A stretch of 64,000 bases of DNA from contig JAPFBL010000535.1 of NCBI GenBank assembly GCA_026182355.1, positions 122,106 through 186,105 of the forward strand, given 5' to 3'. The stretch is from Hermatobates lingyangjiaoensis. Lineage: Eukaryota; Arthropoda; Insecta; Hemiptera; Hermatobatidae. The translations under genes were made by a program, and so were the position numbers. Numbering within the stretch: position 1 is the stretch's first letter; each line of letters opens with the position of its first letter. The notes below the pieces were generated by a model. The model was not told where the DNA came from. It did no database searches and saw only the letters and a list, made by a program, of their open reading frames with translations. Shown here one piece after another: positions 48,218-52,404 of the stretch.

Positions 48218-49477
48218 AACCAATTAAAAAGAAGATAACACACAGATAGACACAGGAATAACTCACTTCTATATTTCGACTTGTGAGTCATTTATGTGTT
48301 TTTATCTTTCCTGTGATATTTATATATAAATATATATATTCATTCTATCAACGATTATACATATGTTAGTCAATACCGTCAATAAGAAATACCTTCCTAA
48401 ATTAGTGTTCAGAATCAGTGGTCGAGTAGTTATATCAATATTAAAAAAACTTTTGTTTTGAATTACCTTTGATACGTATCATTTCTTCTATTCGCATCTT
48501 TAGATCTAAAGCTTTTAATGTACTGAAATCTTCATAAATATCAAGTTTATTCCTAGATCTGTGCCCATTAGAAATTGACAAGTCACCACTGTTGTCAACC
48601 TAAACAAAAAAAAAGAAATAATAATAATAAAATTAAAATTATATAATAGGATGTTGAAACATACACCACATATAGATTATTTCATTCATTAGTGTGGCAT
48701 TTACTCGTATTAGGGAATTTCAAAAATTACGTCTCCACAAAAAAAAAAAGAAGAGTTTAATATAGAAATTGACAGCGCGTTTCAAACACTTAATGTTCTT
48801 TTTTAAGTTTACATCTAATATATATATATATATACATATATATATACAGTGACACATAAACAGAAACACAACAAAGACTCACTTTTCAATATTTCGACCG
48901 TAATGGCGGTCGAAATATTGAAAAGTGAGTCTTTGTTGTGTTTCTGTTTATGTGTCACTGTTTATTTTAATTGTTATTTGTCCTGCCGGACCGTTTTTCG
49001 TTTATCATGGTATATATATATCTGTGAGCTTTAAGAACATCAGAGTAAAAATTACTTGAAATTGAATACAATATATGAATGCTGAGAGGCACTACTGAAG
49101 TTTTTAACAAAGGAATTAGTATGAAAATTGACTTAATTAATTCTTAATCTTAATAAAACATGACAACATACTGAAACATGAACCAATTATTAACATGTCA
49201 TGCTTTAGTCAGGTTCAGGATTATTAGGAACTCTACTACAGCAAAAGTTAGACTAATATACCAAAGTATATTCTTTTTTTTTTTTTTTAGAATAATCAAA
49301 ACAATAAATCATTAAAGAAATTTAATATAAACAATTTTATCATACTATACTCACGTTTGATATATAATAGTGAGTGAAAAATGGTATTGTAAGTAGAGCT
49401 ATGGCAACCAAAATCAGAATCCTGGACAATTTGAAGCCAGTCAACCAATGACACAGCTGTTCTCTTGTACTCGTCAT
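14736..49477 (-). CDS. EXTL3: Exostosin-like 3 (EXTL3 / rib-2 / botv type), 17 coding exons, complete
   Basis: Golgi glycosyltransferase that starts heparan sulfate chains on the linker tetrasaccharide. Coding exons in transcript order: 49355-49477, 48467-48599, 46787-46938, 44376-44736, 42748-42870, 41298-41441, 37800-38062, 34282-34536, 30204-30320, 28676-28769, 26200-26330, 23204-23329, 21156-21283, 19960-20084, 18828-18976, 17049-17153, 14736-14840. All have GT..AG ends and compatible phases: 877 residues, near the family's about 920. Order: type II signal anchor ([19 protein letters not shown], residues 20-38), coiled-coil stem (about 65-136), exostosin GT47-like domain with [21 protein letters not shown] and DWALCG (about 170-520), then GT64 domain with [30 protein letters not shown], the metal-binding DDD at 702-704 in [29 protein letters not shown], and a C-terminus ending KQKCFKFI. 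Exon 8 is preceded by decoy copies; a decayed copy of exon 6 lies in the intron between exons 7 and 8. Confidence 0.95.
14940..15970. repeat. Palindromic hammerhead-like element (stem III AGGCCT) split by a TIR element
   Basis: Outer arms share GTTTAAACCACAA / TTGTGGTTTAAAC-type ends and GAGAAGCTAA..TTAGCTTCTC near the centre. The minus strand of the left arm, once the inserted element is skipped, carries CTGATGA ... GAA-AGGCCT-C. The right arm has CTGATGACATATGG then AAAAGG, mutated. It lies in the last EXTL3 intron. Confidence 0.5.
15020..15793. mobile_element. Non-autonomous TIR DNA transposon inside a palindromic element
   Basis: Terminal inverted repeats AGGCGTCCAGTGTCAGAGGG (left) and the matching CCCTCTGACACTGGACGCCC (right) bound about 770 AT-rich bases with no transposase. 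CATATG occurs on both sides and may be the target duplication, but as it is itself palindromic the duplication length is unsure. Confidence 0.6.
16190..16410 (+). repeat. Hammerhead-like palindrome, AGATCT family
   Basis: The left arm carries the family text AACCACAATATGAAATAGGA and the minus-strand motif; the right arm has CTGACGA (16313-16319), hairpin, GAA and AATCTT (16338-16346, stem III mutated) and ends with the tail TTTCACGTGTTTATGTGAAA near 16390-16412. EXTL3 intron. Confidence 0.7.
16775..16990 (+). repeat. Hammerhead-like palindrome, AGATCT family, both cores intact
   Basis: Motifs at 16827-16861 (minus) and 16878-16912 (plus): CTGACGA, AGAYCG..hairpin, GAA, AGATCT, T. The arms are separated by only about 16 bases, so the RNA would fold into one long hairpin. 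The ends carry AACAATCAATGATTAAACTA and the TTTCACGTGTTTATGT tail. Confidence 0.75.
17608..17639 (+). ncRNA. Hammerhead-like motif (stem III ATAT)
   Basis: CTGAGGA, C, GACCG-CCATAA-CGGCC (one A-C mismatch), GAA, ATAT, T, then GAAAAGTAAGT. The same 3' sequence occurs in the palindrome at 48849-48960. EXTL3 intron. Confidence 0.6.
17740..17905 (-). repeat. Hammerhead-like palindrome, AGATCT family, short right arm
   Basis: Motif on the minus strand at 17782-17816 with stem III AGATTT instead of AGATCT. The right arm has lost its motif and keeps only GGGTTTTTCCCATTCC and the terminal tail TTTCACGTGTTTATGTGAAA. Flanked by (TA)n. Confidence 0.65.
17944..18603 (-). mobile_element. Penelope-related palindromic element with hammerhead-like motif
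   Basis: Bounded by an inverted repeat, ACGTTTCACGGTGAATCACA at the left and its complement at 18577-18603. The minus-strand motif at 17999-18023 reads CTGATGA, C, CGTTCAACC, GAA, AATT, A. The right third holds a minus-strand GIY-YIG C-terminal remnant (18398-18473). No reverse transcriptase is seen. EXTL3 intron. Confidence 0.6.
18398..18473 (-). pseudogene. Penelope-like GIY-YIG C-terminal remnant
   Basis: Minus-strand translation contains [14 protein letters not shown] and then KPGLNLKR, which parallels [19 protein letters not shown] and PGLNQKP at 58160-58399. The SEEA..(L/P)xLN spacing fits the end of a GIY-YIG nuclease domain. A stop follows. Confidence 0.5.
19153..19285 (+). pseudogene. 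Penelope-like ORF N-terminal fragment ending at (TA)n
   Basis: Translation [18 protein letters not shown] then [10 protein letters not shown] matches the N-terminal segment pattern seen at 6597-6715, 47321-47530 and 58983-59105, and like them stops where (TA)n begins. Confidence 0.5.
19395..19760 (+). repeat. Two AGATCT-family hammerhead-like palindromes, nested or tandem
   Basis: Two left arms (AGACTAAGATCTTTCAACCG near 19450 and a variant near 19590) and two right arms (GACGAAGACCGC near 19514 and 19676, each ending GAAAGRTCTTAGTCTTG). Each pair folds back on itself. (TA)n lies on both sides. EXTL3 intron. Confidence 0.65.
20193..20435 (+). mobile_element. tRNA-derived SINE
   Basis: Head GGGAGACCAGGTGAGCTCAG with box B-like GAGGTTCGACACCCACC, then the body in reversed order to the minus-strand copies (GTTAAACCGTCGG, ATACGATGTCAGG, AATACACTTGAGGTAAGCAA). 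The tail is lost. EXTL3 intron. Confidence 0.75.
20649..20674 (+). ncRNA. Hammerhead-like motif (stem III ATAT), core mutated
   Basis: CTGATAA, C, GACAGGTATC, GAA, ATAT, C. The core G is changed to A, so it is likely inactive. Compare the intact version at 60312-60337. Confidence 0.4.
21338..21484 (-). mobile_element. tRNA-derived SINE, partial
   Basis: A diverged body fragment: GAACAAACACACATAGACAC, AACTCACAAGTGTATTTAAA and ATCAAGTACCTGA. Head and last part of the body are missing. Confidence 0.5.
21552..21984 (+). pseudogene. Jockey-type LINE, C-terminal fragment with frameshift
   Basis: Two overlapping frames read [40 protein letters not shown] and [11 protein letters not shown], then [20 protein letters not shown] and [11 protein letters not shown]. 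This is the usual end of the reverse transcriptase/thumb region of Jockey-clade non-LTR elements (the LLGxxSxL..[16 protein letters not shown]..QSxxLRxIxxAPxYV pattern). A frameshift lies near 21710. A poly(A)-like stretch follows at 21997, as expected for a 5' truncated insertion. EXTL3 intron. Confidence 0.8.
22196..22490 (-). mobile_element. tRNA-derived SINE
   Basis: Body blocks GGGAGAACGCACATAAGC, CTAACTCAAGTGCATTTCC, TTTAACGCGTACCTGACATC and the head end TTAACCACTGAGGTAACCTG are present in order. Minus-strand head is near complete. Confidence 0.75.
22593..23090. repeat. Hammerhead-like palindrome, ACGCGT family (ATGCAT variant)
   Basis: Minus motif 22693-22725: CTGACGA, T, GAACAC..hairpin, GAA, ATGCAT, A. 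The stem III changed from ACGCGT to ATGCAT but stayed a palindrome. Plus motif 22993-23025: CTGACGA .. GTGTTC, GAA, ACGCTC, with the palindrome broken. The outer parts carry the family's AGTCTCCACACAAAA and TTTACC..ACTCAT ends. EXTL3 intron. Confidence 0.7.
23497..24115. mobile_element. Non-autonomous TIR DNA transposon, family A
   Basis: Starts AGTGGCATAGCAACG and ends GTTGATACGCCATT, which are imperfect inverted repeats. About 620 bases, AT-rich interior with a G-rich block next to each end, no transposase. The same block order occurs at 3650-4330 and, greatly expanded, at 61324-63622. EXTL3 intron. Confidence 0.7.
24326..24810 (+). mobile_element. Retroelement-like insertion 1 in SINE, 14-base target duplication
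   Basis: Flanked on both sides by GTTTAACGTCCCCC (24310-24324 and 24815-24828). It ends GCCTAAAAGGC .. TAAAATCAAAACAAA, similar to insertion 2. No protein domain is seen; an internal near-duplicate (TAGTTTCTTCTAGTCCTTAG / TAGTTTTCTTTACTAGTTAT) is present. Confidence 0.5.
24829..25566 (+). mobile_element. Retroelement-like insertion 2 with three 129-base repeats
   Basis: Starts with GTGCCTTCACCTTGTCGTGG-type text, reminiscent of non-LTR 5' ends, and finishes GCCTAAAAGC .. TTAAATCAAAACAGA, the same tail as insertion 1. Three tandem 129-base units start at 25121, 25250 and 25379 (TTCGGTAGCTGGGTCCCAAA); since 129 is a multiple of three, ORFs of about 145 codons open on both strands. No reverse transcriptase is visible. 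Confidence 0.5.
25690..26160 (+). repeat. Tandem duplication of an ACGCGT-family hammerhead-like unit
   Basis: Two diverged copies of about 235 bases (ACTACCCAGCACTGCT / ACTACCCAAGCACTGCT .. AAATTCCCCATCATAAAAAA). The second keeps the motif at 26020-26052: CTGAAGA, A, GAACAC..GAGTTC, GAA, ACGCGT, T. The first has lost GAA and stem III. It ends 40 bases from EXTL3 exon 11. Confidence 0.65.
26455..26880. repeat. Palindromic hammerhead-like element, ACGT family
   Basis: Left motif on minus 26491-26522: CTGAAGA, T, GACAT-AAATAT-ATGTC, GAA, ACGT, C. Right motif on plus 26799-26830: same stem II, GAA, but ACTG in place of ACGT. Arms end in GGAGGGTTGAGGTTTTATGA / TCATAAGACCTCAACATTCA. EXTL3 intron. 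Confidence 0.75.
27026..28557 (+). repeat. Long TAC/TACCACTA microsatellite, about 1.5 kb
   Basis: Built from 18-21-base units such as ACTACTACTACCACTATACT with variable numbers of ACT triplets and CCACCACTATACT variants. It lies in the EXTL3 intron 120 bases from exon 10. Confidence 0.97.
28925..29075 (+). mobile_element. tRNA-derived SINE, head fragment
   Basis: AGGTTAGCTCAGGGCAACGT and a box B-like CTCAATACCCACTCTGG are recognisable; the body stops after about 100 bases where the 78-base minisatellite region begins. Confidence 0.5.
29100..30145 (+). repeat. 78-base minisatellite, about 12 copies
   Basis: Unit AAAAGGTAAACTAGAAGTGG, CAAGTGAATTTCAAAACATA, TAAACCATTTAAATGTAACA, TTCTTCAAAACCGTGT. 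78 is a multiple of three, which creates a 282-codon minus-strand ORF of 26-residue repeats; not a gene. The array ends about 60 bases from the donor of EXTL3 exon 9. Confidence 0.95.
30490..30670. repeat. Palindromic hammerhead-like element, ACCGGT family
   Basis: Minus motif 30548-30576: TTGATGA, T, GCA-GCCAT-TGC, GAA, ACCGGT, C. The first core base is T instead of C, as in the related 60540-60745 element. The plus arm repeats the hairpin but has AACGGT. Arm ends TTATTATTAACC / GGTTAATAATAA. Confidence 0.65.
30865..31060. repeat. Hammerhead-like palindrome, AGATCT family
   Basis: The right arm has GACGAAGACCGCTTGGTACG then GTTGAAAGATCTTAGTCTTG; its CTGACGA has become CTTTGACGA. The left arm lacks the box. 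Terminal CACGTGAAATAATAATCAAT and (TA)n follow. Confidence 0.6.
31066..31128. repeat. (TA)n tract bordering the Penelope-like inverted repeat
   Basis: About 60 bases of alternating T and A directly abutting the left arm; a similar tract (33027-33074) lies just past the right arm. Confidence 0.95.
31508..31909 (-). CDS. Penelope-like GIY-YIG endonuclease domain (left arm)
   Basis: The 133-codon ORF carries the GIY-YIG signature: VYEYTC and [20 protein letters not shown] (YIG half with the arginines), H then KTNIRRED, and [15 protein letters not shown] with TLNTQLN (glutamate and asparagine of the active site). In Penelope-like elements this domain nicks the target. The frame is open upstream of the ATG through the linker ([17 protein letters not shown]), so the ATG is probably not the true start. 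It is identical at protein level to the right-arm copy. The reverse transcriptase is missing, so it is a fragment. Confidence 0.85.
   Translation of the reverse strand: MRNNNQPKDSPLKEAGLVYEYTCRTGDCETRNNSYIGMTTTSLSRRLTMHLAGGAPRNHAESIHKTNIRREDLVNNTTIILKEKDPQKLLILEAILIQERKPTLNTQLNSSSRVLKLLAPITSSAGHQITVPA
32214..32615 (+). CDS. Penelope-like GIY-YIG endonuclease domain (right arm)
   Basis: Same 133-residue protein as 31508-31909 in opposite orientation. The open frame continues upstream to about 32069, where the translation [20 protein letters not shown] and [14 protein letters not shown] fits the linker between reverse transcriptase and nuclease in Penelope-like proteins, then ends at the palindrome centre. 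The perfect protein identity shows a recent duplication or gene conversion. Confidence 0.85.
   Translation: MRNNNQPKDSPLKEAGLVYEYTCRTGDCETRNNSYIGMTTTSLSRRLTMHLAGGAPRNHAESIHKTNIRREDLVNNTTIILKEKDPQKLLILEAILIQERKPTLNTQLNSSSRVLKLLAPITSSAGHQITVPA
32747..33030 (+). pseudogene. Penelope-like ORF N-terminal segment starting inside the hammerhead-like motif
   Basis: ATG lies in the stem II region of the motif at 32741-32773. It reads [20 protein letters not shown] and later [13 protein letters not shown] and [13 protein letters not shown], then runs into (TA)n. The LEK..(K/R)KL..C....LLPxYTNI pattern recurs in at least five other fragments in the window. The mirror copy lies at about 31125-31376 on the minus strand. 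Confidence 0.65.
33075..33215 (+). repeat. Hammerhead-like element, ATAT family, single arm
   Basis: Motif 33116-33143: CTGATGA, C, GAAC-AACA-GTTC, GAA, ATAT, T. Preceded by GAGATCTGTCTCACTTCGTC and followed by GTGCTTTTTATTCC..TGTGTCGTG, the same flanks as 40600-40850 and 58020-58700. (TA)n on both sides. Confidence 0.7.
33295..33400 (-). repeat. Hammerhead-like element, ATAT family, single arm
   Basis: Minus motif 33331-33355: CTGAAGA, C, a weak GA..TC hairpin, GAA, ATAT, A. (TA)n follows. Confidence 0.45.
33462..33701. repeat. Near-perfect hammerhead-like palindrome, AATT family
   Basis: Arms of about 115 bases: ACGAGTTCGAGATTAACAAA / TTTGTTAATCTCGAACTCGT outside, CAACGTGCTTGG inside. Motifs 33526-33550 (minus) and 33619-33643 (plus): CTGAAGA, C, GG-ATTAC-CC, GAA, AATT, T. 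Both cores are intact. (TA)n on the right. Confidence 0.8.
33800..33860 (-). repeat. Degenerate hammerhead-like motif
   Basis: The minus strand reads CTGATGA, T, AACTAAACC, GAA, then GATTTGG; the stem III palindrome is lost. Only one arm is seen. Confidence 0.35.
34577..35575 (-). repeat. Tandem array of EXTL3 exon 8 acceptor and 5' half (7 decoys)
   Basis: Copies of the landmark GGAAGTGGAGCT start at 34606, 34739, 34888, 35037, 35186, 35335 and 35484; the real exon has it at 34473. Spacing is 133, 133, then 149 five times. On the minus strand each copy holds a pyrimidine-rich tract, GGCTCGCAG acceptor (GGCTGGTAG in the farthest), and the coding start [20 protein letters not shown], then leaves the exon about 25-40 codons in. 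The longer version runs into an in-frame stop soon after (VTPYRLL then TAA). Confidence 0.93.
36040..36335. repeat. Hammerhead-like palindrome, ACGCGT family
   Basis: Minus motif 36103-36135 (CTGATGA, T, GAACAC-AAA-GTGTTC, GAA, ACGTGT, A) and plus motif 36239-36271 (CTGATGA, A, GAACAC..GTGTTC, GAA, ACGCTT). Ends carry TACTCATACTGGGGTAAAT / ATTTACCCCAATATAAG. It abuts the ghost copy of EXTL3 exon 6. Confidence 0.75.
36335..36620 (-). pseudogene. Decayed duplicate of EXTL3 coding exon 6
   Basis: Aligns with 41285-41540. Shared stretches include GTTAATGTTTC, ACTCCTTGAAA, CCAAACATCTCCT and GGGTTCCAACTGC / GGGGTCCAACTGC, and on the intron side TACTGAAAATTAG followed by GAACA. A gap of about 28 bases removes the part encoding the IMPAR region, and the acceptor AG is lost, so it cannot be a working exon. 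Both copies lie right beside an ACGCGT-family palindrome. Confidence 0.8.
36940..37140 (-). repeat. Hammerhead-like element, ACGCGT family, single arm
   Basis: Minus motif 36976-37008: CTGATGA, T, GAACAC-GAA-GTGTTC, GAA, ACGCAT, A (palindrome broken by one base). The sequence after it (GTAAACTTTTGCCATACAGA, TTACAAATTAAAAGTTACAA) resembles 22722-22790, another copy of this family with a longer arm. Confidence 0.6.
38300..38660 (+). repeat. 31-base VNTR inside a dispersed repeat, about 11 copies
   Basis: Unit GTACGGAAACTTGAAAGTAT then GGTTTCTTGAA. Flanked by TATTCAGAAGGAAAAAAA at the left and GGATCGAGTGTATTTTTAAT .. ACAATTAACGAAATTAAT at the right. The same flanks occur at 39430-40450 around a single unit that is split by the mariner element. 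Confidence 0.92.
38765..39110. repeat. Hammerhead-like palindrome, ACGCGT family, with 10-base target duplication
   Basis: Minus motif 38831-38863 (GAA changed to GTA) and plus motif 38977-39009, which is intact: CTGATGA, T, GAACAC-AAA-GTGTTC, GAA, ACGCGT, T. Outer ends TGAGGTAAAATGGATAAACA / TGTTTATCTATTTTACCTCA. AAAATCATGA occurs at both outer sides and may be the target duplication. EXTL3 intron. Confidence 0.8.
39235..39325. repeat. Short inverted repeat (hairpin)
   Basis: AAAGTTCAAAGATAGGTTTC pairs with GAAACCAATCTCTGAACTTT, and TTTTTAGTCTAAA with TTTAGACTAAAAA. Looks like a MITE or foldback remnant. Confidence 0.6.
39470..40378 (+). mobile_element. Mariner (Tc1/mariner, DD34D) element with internal deletion
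   Basis: 909 bases flanked by TA on both sides (39468-39469, 40379-40380). Inverted termini read CGAGCTGTGTAAATAAAGTA and, complemented at the right, TGAGGTGTGTAAATAAAGTA. The transposase start (about 39653) reads [20 protein letters not shown] with helix-turn-helix text [12 protein letters not shown], then jumps from DRRLISTST to the end half [12 protein letters not shown] .. [17 protein letters not shown] .. FQRC-like [14 protein letters not shown]. The segment with the first catalytic Asp is deleted (full elements are about 1.28 kb), so it cannot move by itself. It split one unit of a 31-base VNTR. Confidence 0.92.
40600..40870. repeat. Hammerhead-like palindrome, ATAT family
   Basis: Minus motif 40645-40672 (CTGATGA, T, GAAC-AACC-GTTC, GAA, ATAT, T) and plus motif 40776-40803 (CTGATGA, C, GAAC-AACA-GTTG, GAA, ATAT, T). 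Outer flanks CACGACACAGAAAAAGGAAT / ATTCCTTTTTCTATGTCGTG. One stem II pair is lost in the plus copy. Confidence 0.75.
40978..41262. repeat. Hammerhead-like palindrome, ACGCGT family, beside EXTL3 exon 6
   Basis: Plus motif 41136-41169: CTGACGA, T, GAACAC..GTACTT, GAA, ACGAGT (decayed). The left arm lacks the GAA/stem III part. Ends GTGGTAAGTGGATAATACAA / TTTTATCTATTTACCCCAGT. Confidence 0.6.
41925..42150. repeat. Hammerhead-like palindrome, AGATCT family
   Basis: The left arm holds the minus motif CTGACGA .. GAA-TGATCT, the right arm CGGAAGACCGCTTGTTACAG, TTGAA, AGATCT, T with its first box lost. Terminal TTTCACATGTTTATGTGAAA. EXTL3 intron. Confidence 0.65.
43875..44085. repeat. Foldback (MITE-like) element
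   Basis: Arms of about 90 bases, TATTGAAAATGACACCAAAT / ATTTGGTGTCATTTTCAATA outside and TCTAAATAACACT / AGTGTTATTTAGA inside. No hammerhead box. Set in a run of tandem-like text (AAATGATAACCCGTAAAAAA, GTATTTCTTTTGCAC). EXTL3 intron. Confidence 0.7.
44925..45245. repeat. Hammerhead-like palindrome, ACGCGT family
   Basis: Minus motif 45019-45051: CTGATGA, T, GAACACAAAGTATTT hairpin, GAA, ACGCGT, T. The plus arm keeps CTGATGA (45117-45123) but lost the GTGTTCGAA part. Flanks ATCATTAGTTGTGCAATCCG / GGAATGCACAACTAATGATT are near-perfect inverted ends. Confidence 0.7.
45436..45468 (+). ncRNA. Hammerhead-like motif (stem III ACACGT)
   Basis: CTGATGA, T, GAACACTAAGCCTTC (weak hairpin), GAA, ACACGT, T. 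Single arm. Confidence 0.45.
45687..45719 (+). ncRNA. Hammerhead-like motif (stem III ACGCGT)
   Basis: CTGAGGA, A, GAACAC-TAC-GTGTTC, GAA, ACGCGT, T. All positions fit. Same subtype as 5276-5308, followed by the same ACCATTAAATTT..GTGGAGACCATTTCATTAG end. Confidence 0.6.
45785..45935. repeat. Diverged AGATCT-family hammerhead-like palindrome
   Basis: The left arm shows GATCATTCCGCCAAAACAAG and GTTTTCGTCAGGGTC, the right arm CTCTGACCTTTAGACCGCCT then GGTTGAAAGATCTTATT. Stem III AGATCT is kept in the right arm; the boxes are decayed. Confidence 0.5.
46124..46760. mobile_element. hAT-type non-autonomous DNA transposon
   Basis: Ends read CAGAGTTTTTCAAACC at the left and, complemented, CAGAGGTTCCCAAAG at the right, the CAGxGGTTCCCAA form common in hAT elements. 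An 8-base duplication GCTTTAAG overlaps both edges (46115-46122 and 46760-46767), the usual hAT target size. Interior contains GAACCCC blocks near each end and no transposase. EXTL3 intron, ending near exon 3. Confidence 0.7.
47321..48010. mobile_element. Penelope-like pLTR palindrome, AGCT family
   Basis: Nearly perfect inverted repeat centred near 47700. Each arm carries, from outside inward, (TA)n, an ORF N-terminal segment (47321-47530 minus: [19 protein letters not shown] .. [14 protein letters not shown] .. LLPIYTNI; the plus copy at 47850-47965) and a hammerhead-like motif (47580-47611 minus, 47770-47801 plus): CTGAAGA, T, GATTT-CTGAGA-AAATC, GAA, AGCT, T. Both motifs are intact. EXTL3 intron. 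Confidence 0.8.
48011..48112. repeat. AGATCT-family palindrome with its core deleted
   Basis: ATCAATGATCAAACCACAAT pairs with ATTGTGGTTTGATCATTGAT, but the central hammerhead region is gone: the arms meet at AAGAAATGGGTTTTCCCATT. (TA)n on both sides and the TTTCACGTGTTTATGTGAAA end at the right. Confidence 0.7.
48113..48185 (-). pseudogene. Penelope-like ORF N-terminal fragment
   Basis: Minus-strand translation [19 protein letters not shown], ending in (TA)n. Nearly identical to 58900-59105. Confidence 0.5.
48849..48960. repeat. Perfect palindrome from an ATAT-family hammerhead-like element, box deleted
   Basis: GACACATAAACAGAAACACA .. TGTGTTTCTGTTTATGTGTC, with CTTTTCAATATTTCGACCG / CGGTCGAAATATTGAAAAG towards the middle and TAATGG-type centre. 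GAA-ATAT-T remains in both arms, CTGANGA in neither. (TA)n flanks. Confidence 0.75.
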
Positions 49478-49524
49478 TTTGGTAGCGACCCACGATAAGC
49501 TAAGACTTTAATATTGCATGCATT

Positions 49525-51320
49525 CTGAAATTAATGTTTGCATGATTATCAGATTTAGTGTGAATAAGTGAAATAAGGCTATAGCTGAGGAAAATACATT
49601 AAAAGGAATCTAAGATTTAAGCAGTGGTAAAAGACATGAACATGAAGGTGATAAGATATTCTAAAGACAATCAACAACTTAATAGCGTTGTATTATTTAA
49701 ATAGTCTGAACAAAATTTAGAAAAGCCAAAATTTAATATCACAAAAACATTTAAGAATTATTAGGTTAGATGATTCATTAGGAGCAAAAATATAGCCCTC
49801 ACTCAAACAATCGCTTAAAATTGAATACAAACAAATATAAGTACAGTAGATAGAATAAATACCTTATTTCTTAAACCTACGTATCAAAAAGTACTAATTT
49901 TAGTTAAAAGTCACCTTATAAATTGATTTCGTGGTTTATTCCTTGGTAAGAATACCGACAATCTGAACGCAGTGAATGTCGATTCTGCAAAAGTACCCAT
50001 CTTTCTTTAGGGCTGTTAGAGTAATTCACTATAAGCAGTTATATCCTTTATTTTTCATATCCACAATCGCCCTTATCAGCCCATTAATTCACTAGTTTAA
50101 ACCTTCCTGAAACAAACTATAACAACTTCCAGTGAAACCTACATCGGTTGACATTTAATACAGTGTTACCAATTTATTCAAGCTAATTTATTAATTTAAT
50201 GAAATATTAACTAATTTATTATTTTAGAAGTTTAAGTGTTTTAGTATTAACTTTTGTTGTGTCATATCTGATATTTGTTTAATACCTGTTTTCCTTCCTT
50301 CTTTTCTTACTCTATCTCCGGTATTTCTTGTTTTACTTCATTTGTTCAAACTATTATCCTTAAATCATAATTTTGGATTGTATTTTGTTTAATGTAGATC
50401 ATGGTAGAGAGTAAAATTACATTTTTTACTCAAACTTTGTTTGATTTCAGGGTTCATCTATAAATTAGCTAGAACTTTTACTTTCGATTATAATAAGGAA
50501 AAAGTACTTATGAAATTTGAAATTATCGTGAAGTTTCAGGAACATCAAAAGTTAAAATTGGTAAAACTGTAATTCTCGCTTATTGAAACAGTATTTATAA
50601 ACAAAATTCATATATCGTCAATAAAATGATTGTGATAATTTATTATTTTTTCGATACTGATATTATGATTAAAAGAATTATGAATATTTATTTAGCAATG
50701 TTTTTTTCAAAGCATAACACGAAGATATAGATTTCATGTTTGTGAAAGGTAAATAAGTCCAGTAACAATTACAAATAAACTATTGAAATATAATTAATTG
50801 AATAATTAATGTATTATTTAAATATTATAGTTATAATTAAATAAAAAATAAACAATTAGGTTTGCATTTTTAGATAAGCAACTGCTAAGAAGATTTCTTG
50901 ACTCAGTGGACGCCGATTAATCTAATCAGGATAATGTTATCAATCGGTTAATATTATCGGAATTCCTGATTTCCCTGCCCCAACATACAATATGCATTAC
51001 AAATATATCATTTTTTTGATAAAAACATCGGTTAGTGTTATCATTTTGGTTTTCAAACTGCGGACTTTTCGTTGTGTCCAGTTCTAGTGTAAATGGCCAG
51101 CGAGAAGTTGTTCTTATAATCTGGATTTTATATTTGGCAAAGCAAGAGATAAGATTTCCTTAATTCAATGTTCTTTTTCAGATTTATGTTTTTTTTAACT
51201 GCCGCTTAAATCACTCAGTTTTTATCCAACATTTATTATGCAAAAAAAAAGACACTACAGTCGAATTCACTTTGAAAAAATTTGTTTATAAATGTCTGAA
51301 GATGATCAATTAATAGTGTA
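49525..51320. other. EXTL3 5' flank and untranslated leader region, AT-rich
   Basis: The minus strand has a good acceptor (TTAATTTCAG) ending at 49525, 47 bases before the EXTL3 ATG, so at least one untranslated exon should lie in this stretch. I could not place it. No other gene or known repeat is seen. Confidence 0.5.
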
Positions 51321-51332
51321 CATTCCAACAAA

Positions 51333-51532
51333 TCAATGATCAAACCACAATAAGAAATGGGAAAACAAGACTAAGATCTTTCAACCGTAACAAGCGGTCT
51401 TAGTCAGGGTCAAAAACCCAACTTGTGACGAAGACCGCTTGTTAGGGTTGAAAGATCTTAGTCTTGTTTTCCCATTTCTTATTGTGGTTTGATCATTGAT
51501 TGTTGTTTCACGTGTTTATGTGAAATCTTTTT
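51333..51532 (+). mobile_element. Retrozyme-like AGATCT-family palindrome with 11-base target duplication
   Basis: Exactly bounded by ATTCCAACAAA at 51322-51332 and 51533-51543. The left arm starts TCAATGATCAAACCACAATA; the right arm ends TTTCACGTGTTTATGTGAAA plus TCTTTTT. The left arm lacks that last portion, so it looks 5' truncated. The minus motif (box CTGACTA) and plus motif (TGTGACGA .. TAGGGTTGAAAGATCTTAG) keep AGATCT in both arms. No ORF. Intergenic, 1.8 kb upstream of EXTL3. Confidence 0.8.
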
Positions 51533-51544
51533 ATTCCAACAAAA

Positions 51545-52400
51545 TAAGGAAATATAACCTTGGCATAACCTCTTTGCGTGTTATAAGTTGGAGGCAAAGT
51601 GGATCTCAATTTGAACTTCATTATAAATTATAAATTAGCTGGATGATTTCCTAAATAAATAAAGGCTTTCCTAAATAACTTATTGTAATGTTTACAGTTT
51701 AAATAGCATAACTTATAGTTGTACCATTTTATTGCATATTTTGAGCTTTTTTCTGTTACATCTTCAGCGTTAGTTAGCCTCATGAACGGTAAAATGACAA
51801 TTTCTATTTCTTCGGTTAATGTTATTAAATCTGTTATTGGTGTTTACAAAAGTGATTACATTAAGCGGTGTCCATTGTCTTAGAATATGACCTTAGTATT
51901 CCTTGGGGCACACCTGATCACCTCTCGTTGACAATTGTAAACCTCACCTGGATCAACTGAGTACCTCCCAAGGTTTACTAGACACCTCAGTACCTCACGT
52001 ATACTTCAAGTGGCCCACTTGAGCAGGCTATCTCATACCTTAGCACCTCCTGTTGTGCTCTTGAATATATCTTGTTTTACAAATGTACCTCCAGGGAGAG
52101 CACTAGAGTTTTCAACTTCCAATGATGCATGTTTGTTTCAATTAAAAACTAGATGATAAATACAAGTTGTTTTATATCATTATTATTTATAACAACTATT
52201 TTTATAAATTTGTTTTATAACACATAATTAATAGAAGTAACAAACTTTCTTTTTTTAAATCTGTAGCAACCAGCAAATCTCCGGTTGAACTGTACTCTTG
52301 CAAGAAGTTCTAAGATTTAAACAGTTAAATATTAAAAAACAATGAATAGCAACAAGAAATCACCGGCTGAACTTGACTATTCTTCATGTGTTTTCAAGAT
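51545..52400. other. Intergenic sequence, nothing recognised
   Basis: No convincing ORF, repeat family or RNA gene. The base composition is slightly richer in GC near 51900-52050, without coding potential that I can see. Confidence 0.4.
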
Positions 52401-52404
52401 CTAA

